A stretch of DNA of 34,679 nucleotides from UBA2279 sp041595875 (GTDB taxonomy: Bacteria > Actinomycetota > Coriobacteriia > Anaerosomatales > Anaerosomataceae), in the NCBI GenBank assembly GCA_041595875.1, contig JBFHJN010000024.1:1-34679 (forward strand). Reading direction: 5' to 3'. This document shows positions 1 through 6,487 of the stretch, piece by piece. The position numbers were made by a program, and so were the translations under genes. Below the pieces are notes generated by a model that worked only from the letters and a program-made list of their open reading frames with translations, ran no database searches and was not told where the DNA came from. The number at the start of each line of letters is the position of its first letter. Position 1 is the first letter of the stretch.

Positions 1-12
1 GTTGATGGCCAT
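1..12 (-). CDS. 5' end of an unidentified gene leaving the window
   Basis: Only four codons (Met-Ala-Ile-Asn) of a minus-strand gene lie inside the window. The start is supported by an AAGGAGG-like ribosome binding site at about 16-23, just upstream of the ATG at 12-10. The 13-90 gap behind it holds two small hairpins (GCGCC/GGCGC at 33-46 and GCGGG/CCCGC at 63-78) without a T-tract. The product cannot be named. Confidence 0.5.
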
Positions 13-90
13 GTGCCCTCCTTGGCAGATCGGCGCCTCAGGGCGCACCTCAGCATGATACCGCGGGCAAACACCCGCTACCACAAACGG

Positions 91-792
91 TCAGAGTCCT
101 AGTTCGGCCTCAAGGGAATCGAACGTGGTGATGGGACGGGGGCCCACCGCGGCAGGTCCGTTGTCGTGCCTGTCGATCAGGACGGGCTGCATGTCGACCG
201 CGCGGGCCCCAAGCACGTCGGCGTAGTGGTGATCCCCCACATGTGCCGCCTCTGAAGGCAAAATGCCCAGTCTTGAACACGCCAGCTCGAATATCCTCGG
301 GTCGGGCTTTCGCAAGCCCACGTCTGCCGAGGACACGACGGATCCGAGATGAGTCGAAAGACCGAGTCCATCCATCAGTCCTACGAGGCGACTGTCCCAG
401 TTGGAGATGATGCCGAGTTTGAGTCCACGCGCGTGCAGCCGCTCGAAGGCAGGGGCGACATCCTCGTAGGCTCGCCAACGCTCCGTGAGGCCGAACTGGT
501 CATACACTCTGCGTGCCAGTACCGAAGCGCTCTCCTCGATGCCCAATCGTCGGCAGAGGAGTGAATACATGCCCACCCAGACTCCGGATGTCTCCTCCTC
601 GTCGGTCCAGAAGGTGTCATCGGCACGATACCGGTCTTCATAGTAGGCATCGATGAGGGGCATCAGACTATCGATGGCATCAAGATCATGGAAGTGCCCC
701 GCCTGAGCAAGCACATCACGGCAGACCTCGGGCACGCTTGGAAACGGAAAGATCAAGGTGTTGCCTACGTCGAAGAAGACCGCCTTGAGCAC
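91..792 (-). CDS. HAD-superfamily hydrolase (phosphatase-like)
   Basis: A 233-residue haloacid dehalogenase-fold protein with an alpha-helical cap inserted after motif I, as in the phosphoglycolate phosphatase-like subfamily. Motif I is FFDVGNTL (nucleophile Asp8), motif II is the Ser of IISNWD (about 130), motif III is the Lys of RKPDP (about 162), and motif IV is HVGDHHYADVLGA (about 184-196). The usual second aspartate of DxD in motif I is Gly10, so the normal acid/base residue is absent; some HAD subfamilies tolerate this, but classical phosphatase chemistry is less certain. Translation starts at a GTG with only a weak ribosome site, 5 bases after the nitroreductase stop, so it is probably translated by coupling. 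The substrate is unknown. Confidence 0.9.
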   Translation of the reverse strand: MLKAVFFDVGNTLIFPFPSVPEVCRDVLAQAGHFHDLDAIDSLMPLIDAYYEDRYRADDTFWTDEEETSGVWVGMYSLLCRRLGIEESASVLARRVYDQFGLTERWRAYEDVAPAFERLHARGLKLGIISNWDSRLVGLMDGLGLSTHLGSVVSSADVGLRKPDPRIFELACSRLGILPSEAAHVGDHHYADVLGARAVDMQPVLIDRHDNGPAAVGPRPITTFDSLEAELGL

Positions 793-797
793 GATTC

Positions 798-1367
798 TCA
801 GCGCAACCAGGTGATAACGTCGGACTGATGCTCATGCTCCACCGGGACCTCGTCGGGAACGCCCAAGATCATGATCGAGATCAGTGCTCGACCTTCAGGG
901 ACACCGAACGTCTCCATAAGATCGCTCGCCACCCACTCCGGCACAGAAAGGTTGCAAGCGCCGAGTCCCGCTTCCATCGCAAGGAGCAAGAAATTCTCGA
1001 TGCATGCCCCGATCGAGAGGCAGATATTGCTGGAATCGATGAGCGCGTCCTGTATGACCGGCGCAGAAATGCCGATCACGACCGGCGCCCCTCCCAGATC
1101 CGCATAGAAGCGAGCGGCCATGTCCACTGCTTCAGGACCGATCTTGTCGACGTACTCCCGTAGGTACTGCGTGGTTTGCGCGATCACCTGATTGACGGCG
1201 TCGCGTGAAGCGCCTGTAGCCACATGGAAGTGCCACGGCTGCAGATTGAACGTGGACGGGGCAAGGGTCGCATACTCGATCAACTCACGAACAACCGACT
1301 CGTCCACAGGCTCGTTCGAGAACACGCGCACCGAATGCCGGGCGCGAAGTGCATCCTTGAGCTCCAT
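798..1367 (-). CDS. Nitroreductase-family FMN oxidoreductase
   Basis: A 189-residue protein of the nitroreductase fold (FMN-dependent NAD(P)H oxidoreductases acting on nitro compounds, quinones or flavins). It begins with the typical MELKDALRARHSVR, whose Arg residues bind FMN phosphate, followed by LAPSTFNLQPWHF and a C-terminal part with AGLGACNL. I chose the ATG at 1367 because GGAGG lies 5 bases upstream; a longer reading frame to 1466 adds 33 residues unlike the family. It precedes the HAD gene by 5 bases and follows the STAS-HATPase gene after about 100 bases, so it may have its own promoter. The substrate cannot be predicted. Confidence 0.92.
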   Translation of the reverse strand: MELKDALRARHSVRVFSNEPVDESVVRELIEYATLAPSTFNLQPWHFHVATGASRDAVNQVIAQTTQYLREYVDKIGPEAVDMAARFYADLGGAPVVIGISAPVIQDALIDSSNICLSIGACIENFLLLAMEAGLGACNLSVPEWVASDLMETFGVPEGRALISIMILGVPDEVPVEHEHQSDVITWLR

Positions 1368-1466
1368 CGAGACCTCCGTATCGCTCGACGCGGGGGCATC
1401 ACTACAAGAGCATACCGTATCACCCGCTTCGCGCACTAAGATGAACATGTCTGAACCCCAAAGCAC

Positions 1467-2255
1467 CTACTTCGAACCGGAACCGGCGTCCAGATGCTTC
1501 ACAAGGGTGACCGCAGTACCCCCTCCCGGTGCTGCACAGAACTCCACCTGGTCCATGAGGGCTCGCATGAACATGACTCCCCGACCGGAAGCGGCGTACA
1601 AGTCACCGTCGGCGTTTGCGGACCCGTCAAAACCAGCACCGCTGTCTGTGATCTTGATCGCCACCCGATCCTCGAAGACCGAGACAGAAACAAGCACGTC
1701 GTCATCATGCCCCCCCGGCGACCCATGCCTCACGGCGTTCGCCAGAGCTTCACCGACAGCGACCCGGATGTCGAACATCGAAGCATCAGAGATCTCGATA
1801 TCTTTGAGCATGTCGCAGACCTGCGCCCGGATTCCGGGAAGCGCCTCGACGTCGGCGTGCAACAACAACGAGTCCTCCCACAACGACTCGCTCGGCGCAG
1901 ATGAGAGATCGAACCCGTTCACGGCCGCCGCGACGTCTGCTGCGGCCACGATCGTGGGCGCCAACCCGACGAGCCCCGAAAGCTCCAGAACCCGCGCGAC
2001 ATCACGTGAAGGACTGGCTAGAACCAACTTGCCATGCCTGGGATCGAGAAGGTGGTCGAGCCACACGATGAGTCCCAGAGCAGAACTGTCGGCATAGACC
2101 ACCTCAGCAAGGTCAAGCACGACGTTCACGCATCCCGCTAGCACGACCGACTCTATAGAGCTACGGAGGCCGGGAACCGTTGAGATGTCGATCTCACCGC
2201 GAAGCCGAACGACGCAAACCGATGCGTCGGTGCCGCGTTCGATCGTCATTTCCAC
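1467..2255 (-). CDS. STAS - HATPase fusion, anti-sigma antagonist/anti-sigma kinase type
   Basis: A 262-residue protein joining two partner-switching modules that are usually separate. Residues about 1-112 are a STAS domain (RsbV/SpoIIAA type) with VYADSSALGL, in which Ser57/Ser58 is the expected phosphorylation site. Residues about 130-255 are a GHKL ATPase domain (RsbW/SpoIIAB type) with an N-box (EALANAVRHG), a G1 box (TDSGAGFD) and a G2 box (GRGVMFM). It lies 50 bases downstream of the large PP2C phosphatase, the expected enzyme for dephosphorylating the STAS serine. The start is GTG at 2255 (AAAGG 8 bases upstream); ATG at 2249 is an alternative. No sigma factor of the SigB type is in the window, so the final target is unknown. 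Confidence 0.9.
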   Translation of the reverse strand: MEMTIERGTDASVCVVRLRGEIDISTVPGLRSSIESVVLAGCVNVVLDLAEVVYADSSALGLIVWLDHLLDPRHGKLVLASPSRDVARVLELSGLVGLAPTIVAAADVAAAVNGFDLSSAPSESLWEDSLLLHADVEALPGIRAQVCDMLKDIEISDASMFDIRVAVGEALANAVRHGSPGGHDDDVLVSVSVFEDRVAIKITDSGAGFDGSANADGDLYAASGRGVMFMRALMDQVEFCAAPGGGTAVTLVKHLDAGSGSK

Positions 2256-2305
2256 GTTATCGCCCTTTCAACACCGCATCGCCTTGAGCCGTAGTTCCCC
2301 CACGG

Positions 2306-5300
2306 TCACTGCGATGAAACAACCGGGGGATCACCGCCTGCCAGTATACGCACAGCGAGAATAGCCGCATCGTCGCGCAACTCTCCGCTTGAGAACCGCT
2401 GCACCTGCGCCAACAGCCGCTGAGCGACCACCGCAGCAGATCCACCGGGCTTGAGTGCCCGGCGAACCCGGCCTTCACCGAAGAAACGATTCTTGTTGCG
2501 CGCTTCGGTGACCCCGTCCGTGTACAACAACAGGGTGGCCCCTGCTTCGAAGTCGACCACGCACTGATCATACTCAGCGTTTGCAACCGCGCCGAGCAGC
2601 GCCCCGGTCGTGGACAGACGCTCCAACGTCCTGTCCGCCGGATGCAGCAACAGCGCGGCAGGATGCCCCCCGTTCGCGTACATCAATCGCCGACCCTCTA
2701 TATCGAGAAAACCGATCCAGAGCGTGACGATATCTGACACATCACCGGACTCCACGAGCATCTTGTTGACCTCTCGCAGAAGGGCTGCGGGTTCCATTCC
2801 TGCCACGACCATGCCCCGCACAGCGTACTTGAGCATCGATGTCTTCGTGGCCGCCGAGACGCCCTTCCCGCAGACGTCGCCGATGGCCATCACGACTCGC
2901 CCATCCGGCGCTTTGAACAGGTCGTAGTAGTCTCCGCCTATCTCGGCCTCCGTACCGGCAGGCAGGTAGATGCTGCTGGAGTCCAATCCCTCGATCTGCG
3001 GAAGCTGTGTGGGCAGGATGCTTTGCTGGAGGACGTTTGCCACGTGGTGCTCACGGCTGAACATGCTCGCATTGTCGATCGCCAGAGACGCCTGGGCGGC
3101 GAACGTACGCAGAAGCTCCATGTCTTCATCTCTAAAGGCCGACTTGCCTCGCGCCATCACGCTGAGAACGCCGATGCTCCTACCACGCGCCAGAAGCGGC
3201 ACGACGAGAAGCGACTCCAGTCCCTGACCGGTCGCAACGCGTGCGAGATAGGTATCGACGCCGTCAAGCGAGTCGTACCGCTCGGGCTGCTTGGTCACGA
3301 AGACCCGGCCGGGCAGGTCTTCGCCCGGGGTGAACTCCGCATCCACCAGGTCCCGGTGGAGCAGTCCGCGCGCCATCGGCACCATAAGCGTCCTGCGATC
3401 GGTGTCGTAGGTCATCAAGATGACCGCATCCGCCGAGAAGATCTTCTGCACGACATCCAGTACCCGGTTGAGCACGACCTTGCTCTGCAGCGACGAGCTC
3501 ACGGCCTGGCTGATGCGGAACACCGTCTCCAGGTTGTCGGCGCGCAGTTTGGCCTTCTCGAACAACATCTCGTTCTGCAACGCCAGCGAGAGCTGTGTGC
3601 CGATGACCTCGGCAACACGTACCTGTCGCGGAGTCACGCGCACGACGGTATCCGGGGAGCCGACTACCAGCAACCCCACCAGCTCATCGTCCACCACCAG
3701 GGCAGTGAGGACCATGCTGACGACGCCCATCTCTCCCATGAAGGACTTGAGGCTGTCTGCCGCCGAGTCACCGACAAGGAACATGACGCGCGCTCCCGCG
3801 TGTGCGTCGAAGTCCTGCGCGAACAGAGTCGTCCACGCCTCGACGAGTCGCGCCTCCAGTTCGGGCTCCTCGCTCGGAGGTAGTCCGTACTCCTTCCGAT
3901 CGAAGATCGCCACCAGACGCCTCTGCATGCCGAACAGGTCCGACTCGACGGCAAGCACCTCATCGATCGCCACATCCAGCTCTCCCGTACGCGCGATTCG
4001 CTCGGCGACGGTGAGCAGGACTTCGGCTTCACGGCGTGACCGGCGCTCCTCGCCGAACAGTCGGGCGTTGTGGACTGCGACCGAGGACTGCGCCGCAAAG
4101 GATCGGAGCATCTCGAACTCCGCATCGCTGAAACGCTCGCCGGACCGCACCACCACGATCAGCCCGAGGGTATCCAGCCCGACCACAAGCGGAGCCGCCA
4201 ACGCGTCAAGATCATGCGCACCGTGATGCACCAGGAGCACGTCTTGCGCCGGGTCGCCCTCGTAGCGCATCGCTCCCCCGTTGCGGATAGCGTGGGTAAG
4301 CCAACGCGACGTGTCCCTTGGCAACCGGGTTCCCACCCGTCCGAACAACGCGCCACTTGCGCGAGTCAGCTCGAGCTCTCTCCCGTCTTCGGTGAGAAGC
4401 AAGATGTCGACGTCGGCCGAGTTGAGCATGTGGCTTACCGAGACGAGGATTCCGTCGAGCACCTCTTCGCGCTCCGACGAGCGTGCAAGGACTTGCGACA
4501 CGTCATGCATGCGATCAAGACGCGCGGCCACCGAGTTGAACGCCTCCAGCAGGCGGCCGATCTCGTCTTGACGGGTCACACGGATGGGGTCCGTGTACGC
4601 TCCGCGGGCCACCGCGTTCACTCTTCTCTCAAGATCACGCAACGGGCGCACCAGCCAGGTGACCATCCCCAACGCAGTGACCAGGATGAACACGGCGGTG
4701 GCCGACCACGTCAAGACAGCTGGCCGTAGAGCAGACCAAGTCTCACTCACTGCGGTCTCCGAGGACTCCAAGACCACCAACTGCCAGCCCGGTGAACCGC
4801 CCAGCACGGTCTGGAATCCCTCATAACGACTACCGTCAGCCATGCTTACCGAGACCTCGGCCTGACGCTCACCCTCCGTCTCCTGATAGGTGAAGTCTCC
4901 GCCAGCGAATACGTCGACACCCCCTGTGGCGAAGACGGGAGACCCCGCTGCGGTCAAGATGGCCATCATGGGGCCGTTGCGGGCATCTGCCACCTGCTGA
5001 AGCGCGGAGTCGATGGGCTCAGTATCCAGGCGCGCCATGAGGAAGCCCCGGTCGCCGGATCGATACAGAAACGGCAAGACCTCCCACAGCTGTCCGGGCT
5101 CGTCGTCGGATGACGGACGCCAGACAAGACTGGCGCTCGCCTGGCCAACGACGCCGCTCGTGATAGAGACAAGCTCCCCAGCGCCGAGTCCGGGATCTCC
5201 GGGAAAAGATGCGACAAGCGTCCCGTCGTCGCTTACGACACAGAGCAGGGCGATGTATTCGGCATTATCCAGCACGGTGTTGGAGACGACGCTGTCGATC

Positions 5301-5563
5301 GCCGCGGCATCACCGGCAGTAAGCGATTCGCTGGCTCTCAGCGACGTGACGACCCGTCGAGCGACACTCAGCCGATTCTCGATCTGCTGGGTCGCCACAT
5401 CAAGATACGCACGATGCCGCGCCGATTCCTCGCGCTGCGCCATCTGATAGACACCTGAAGCGGCAGACAGACCCAGCAGCACGGTCGCGGATACGATCAG
5501 TGCCGCAACCAGCAAACCGAATCTCTGCGTCAGGCTCTGTGTGCGAGGGCGCAAGAAACGCAT
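2306..5563 (-). CDS. Membrane sensor PP2C phosphatase (dCache-like, HAMP, 3xGAF, SpoIIE), RsbU-like
   Basis: A 1085-residue signalling phosphatase. A transmembrane helix (about 14-36) is followed by an extracytoplasmic, probably dCache-like, sensor (about 37-283), a second helix (284-305), a HAMP linker (305-357), three GAF-like domains (about 366-503, 510-665 and 676-835) and a SpoIIE/PP2C catalytic domain (about 860-1075). Catalytic metal-binding motifs are IGGDYYD, GDVCGKG, LYTDGVTEARN and DDAAILAV. Proteins of this kind dephosphorylate a STAS-domain antagonist; the STAS-HATPase fusion follows directly. With a periplasmic sensor plus three GAF domains it could integrate several signals. 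The ATG at 5563 has a weak AGGCGGA ribosome site that lies in a predicted leader hairpin (5569-5615). Confidence 0.93.
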   Translation of the reverse strand: MRFLRPRTQSLTQRFGLLVAALIVSATVLLGLSAASGVYQMAQREESARHRAYLDVATQQIENRLSVARRVVTSLRASESLTAGDAAAIDSVVSNTVLDNAEYIALLCVVSDDGTLVASFPGDPGLGAGELVSITSGVVGQASASLVWRPSSDDEPGQLWEVLPFLYRSGDRGFLMARLDTEPIDSALQQVADARNGPMMAILTAAGSPVFATGGVDVFAGGDFTYQETEGERQAEVSVSMADGSRYEGFQTVLGGSPGWQLVVLESSETAVSETWSALRPAVLTWSATAVFILVTALGMVTWLVRPLRDLERRVNAVARGAYTDPIRVTRQDEIGRLLEAFNSVAARLDRMHDVSQVLARSSEREEVLDGILVSVSHMLNSADVDILLLTEDGRELELTRASGALFGRVGTRLPRDTSRWLTHAIRNGGAMRYEGDPAQDVLLVHHGAHDLDALAAPLVVGLDTLGLIVVVRSGERFSDAEFEMLRSFAAQSSVAVHNARLFGEERRSRREAEVLLTVAERIARTGELDVAIDEVLAVESDLFGMQRRLVAIFDRKEYGLPPSEEPELEARLVEAWTTLFAQDFDAHAGARVMFLVGDSAADSLKSFMGEMGVVSMVLTALVVDDELVGLLVVGSPDTVVRVTPRQVRVAEVIGTQLSLALQNEMLFEKAKLRADNLETVFRISQAVSSSLQSKVVLNRVLDVVQKIFSADAVILMTYDTDRRTLMVPMARGLLHRDLVDAEFTPGEDLPGRVFVTKQPERYDSLDGVDTYLARVATGQGLESLLVVPLLARGRSIGVLSVMARGKSAFRDEDMELLRTFAAQASLAIDNASMFSREHHVANVLQQSILPTQLPQIEGLDSSSIYLPAGTEAEIGGDYYDLFKAPDGRVVMAIGDVCGKGVSAATKTSMLKYAVRGMVVAGMEPAALLREVNKMLVESGDVSDIVTLWIGFLDIEGRRLMYANGGHPAALLLHPADRTLERLSTTGALLGAVANAEYDQCVVDFEAGATLLLYTDGVTEARNKNRFFGEGRVRRALKPGGSAAVVAQRLLAQVQRFSSGELRDDAAILAVRILAGGDPPVVSSQ

Positions 5564-5568
5564 CGTTC

Positions 5569-5615
5569 CGCCTGTCGTATCGCTGCCTAGGACTTCATCC
5601 TAGTCCACACAGGCG
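5569..5615 (-). promoter_or_regulatory. Nested leader hairpin over the phosphatase ribosome site, with possible promoter
   Basis: An outer stem (CGCCTGT 5569-5575 with ACAGGCG 5609-5615) encloses an inner stem (CTAGGA 5587-5592 with TCCTAG 5598-5603). On the minus strand the outer arm next to the gene contains the putative Shine-Dalgarno AGGCGG, so folding could hide it. A weak promoter (TTGTTC 5625-5620, 17-base spacer, TAGGAT 5602-5597) overlaps it, and if that promoter were used the full hairpin would not be transcribed. Confidence 0.35.
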
Positions 5616-5633
5616 ACCCGAACAATGAAACGA

Positions 5634-6383
5634 TCACCCCAGCGCGCTCAAGAACGGGAAGATCTCCAGCATCAACGATGAGAGGCGACCGAGCTGCCCC
5701 GTGAAGATGAGCAACCCCATGATGATCAGTATGACGCCGGCAGTCCGGTTGATGGCGATCGAGTGGCGCGTGAACCACTGCAGCGTGGTCGTCATCTTAC
5801 CGAAGAACGCAGCAGTGAGGAGGAAGGGCAGGGCCAATCCGGCCGAGTAGGCCGCGAGCAGGACGGCAGCACGAAGAGTATCACCGGTCTGGGCGGCAAG
5901 GCCGAGGATCACCGTGAGAATCGGGCCCACACACGGTGTCCAGCCGAAGCCAAAGGCAAGGCCCATCACAAACGCCGCTCCGCGGCCGAAACGACGTGTC
6001 TTGCCCATCTCGAAACGGGCCTCGCCATAAAGCCAGGGAATCTTGATGAGGCCCAGCATGAACACGCCGATGAGAACCACAACGGCTCCCGCAGCATACT
6101 GCAGGACCTGATCGTATCGGCTCAACACAGGCCCAAGGGTGCGACTGGCCATTCCGGCAGCTGCACCTATCAGGATGAACACCGATGAGAAGCCGGCGGT
6201 GAACAAGAGTGCCGGAACCATCACCCGGCCCATTCCACTGGAACGGGAGTCCTTCAGTTCCGCGTTCGACATGCCCGTCATGAACGACAGGTATCCCGGG
6301 ATCAGCGGCAGCACACAGGGCGCCAGAAACGACAGCAGGCCACCGACGAACGCACTCAACAGCGTGATCGAACTTGCCTCCAT
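5634..6383 (-). CDS. ccdA: CcdA-type cytochrome c biogenesis / thiol-disulfide transmembrane protein
   Basis: A 249-residue, roughly six-helix membrane protein of the CcdA/DsbD-beta family, which carries electrons from cytoplasmic thioredoxin across the membrane to keep extracytoplasmic thiols reduced, for example for cytochrome c maturation. Both signature cysteines are present: SFLAPCVLPLIPGYLSF (Cys23) and FGWTPCVGPI (Cys151). I chose the ATG at 6383, which starts right at the first helix; a GTG at 6422 would add 13 residues. It lies about 105 bases after copA and is separated from it by a palindrome (6466-6485). No extracytoplasmic thioredoxin partner is adjacent. A cytoplasmic thioredoxin is encoded at 19228-19551. 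Reduction of the cysteine-bearing cupredoxins in the copper operon is a plausible but unproven role. Confidence 0.9.
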   Translation of the reverse strand: MEASSITLLSAFVGGLLSFLAPCVLPLIPGYLSFMTGMSNAELKDSRSSGMGRVMVPALLFTAGFSSVFILIGAAAGMASRTLGPVLSRYDQVLQYAAGAVVVLIGVFMLGLIKIPWLYGEARFEMGKTRRFGRGAAFVMGLAFGFGWTPCVGPILTVILGLAAQTGDTLRAAVLLAAYSAGLALPFLLTAAFFGKMTTTLQWFTRHSIAINRTAGVILIIMGLLIFTGQLGRLSSLMLEIFPFLSALG

Positions 6384-6465
6384 ATACTGCACCGCTCCCC
6401 TGGTAGGAATGTCACCCCACACCGGACACGCGTCGTGCGGGTCGGACCCTGCTCACTGATGATAA

Positions 6466-6485
6466 GCATACCCTAACAGGTATGC
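6466..6485. promoter_or_regulatory. Palindrome between copA and ccdA, possible operator
   Basis: GCATACC (6466-6472) and GGTATGC (6479-6485) form a perfect 7-base dyad around CTAACA, three bases after the copA stop codon. There is no T-tract on the minus strand, so it is a poor terminator. The TACC...GGTA outline resembles a degenerate version of the CsoR/CstR-type sites at 18204 and 19594, but the C/G runs are short. Confidence 0.4.
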
Positions 6486-6487
6486 CC

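Noticed and set aside
1192..2097. Long plus-strand open frame (about 300 codons) opposite the STAS-HATPase and nitroreductase genes
   Set aside because: It is antisense to two genes with full sets of family motifs, has a Ser/Thr/Ala/Arg-rich composition typical of GC-rich shadow frames, and no ribosome site or domain.
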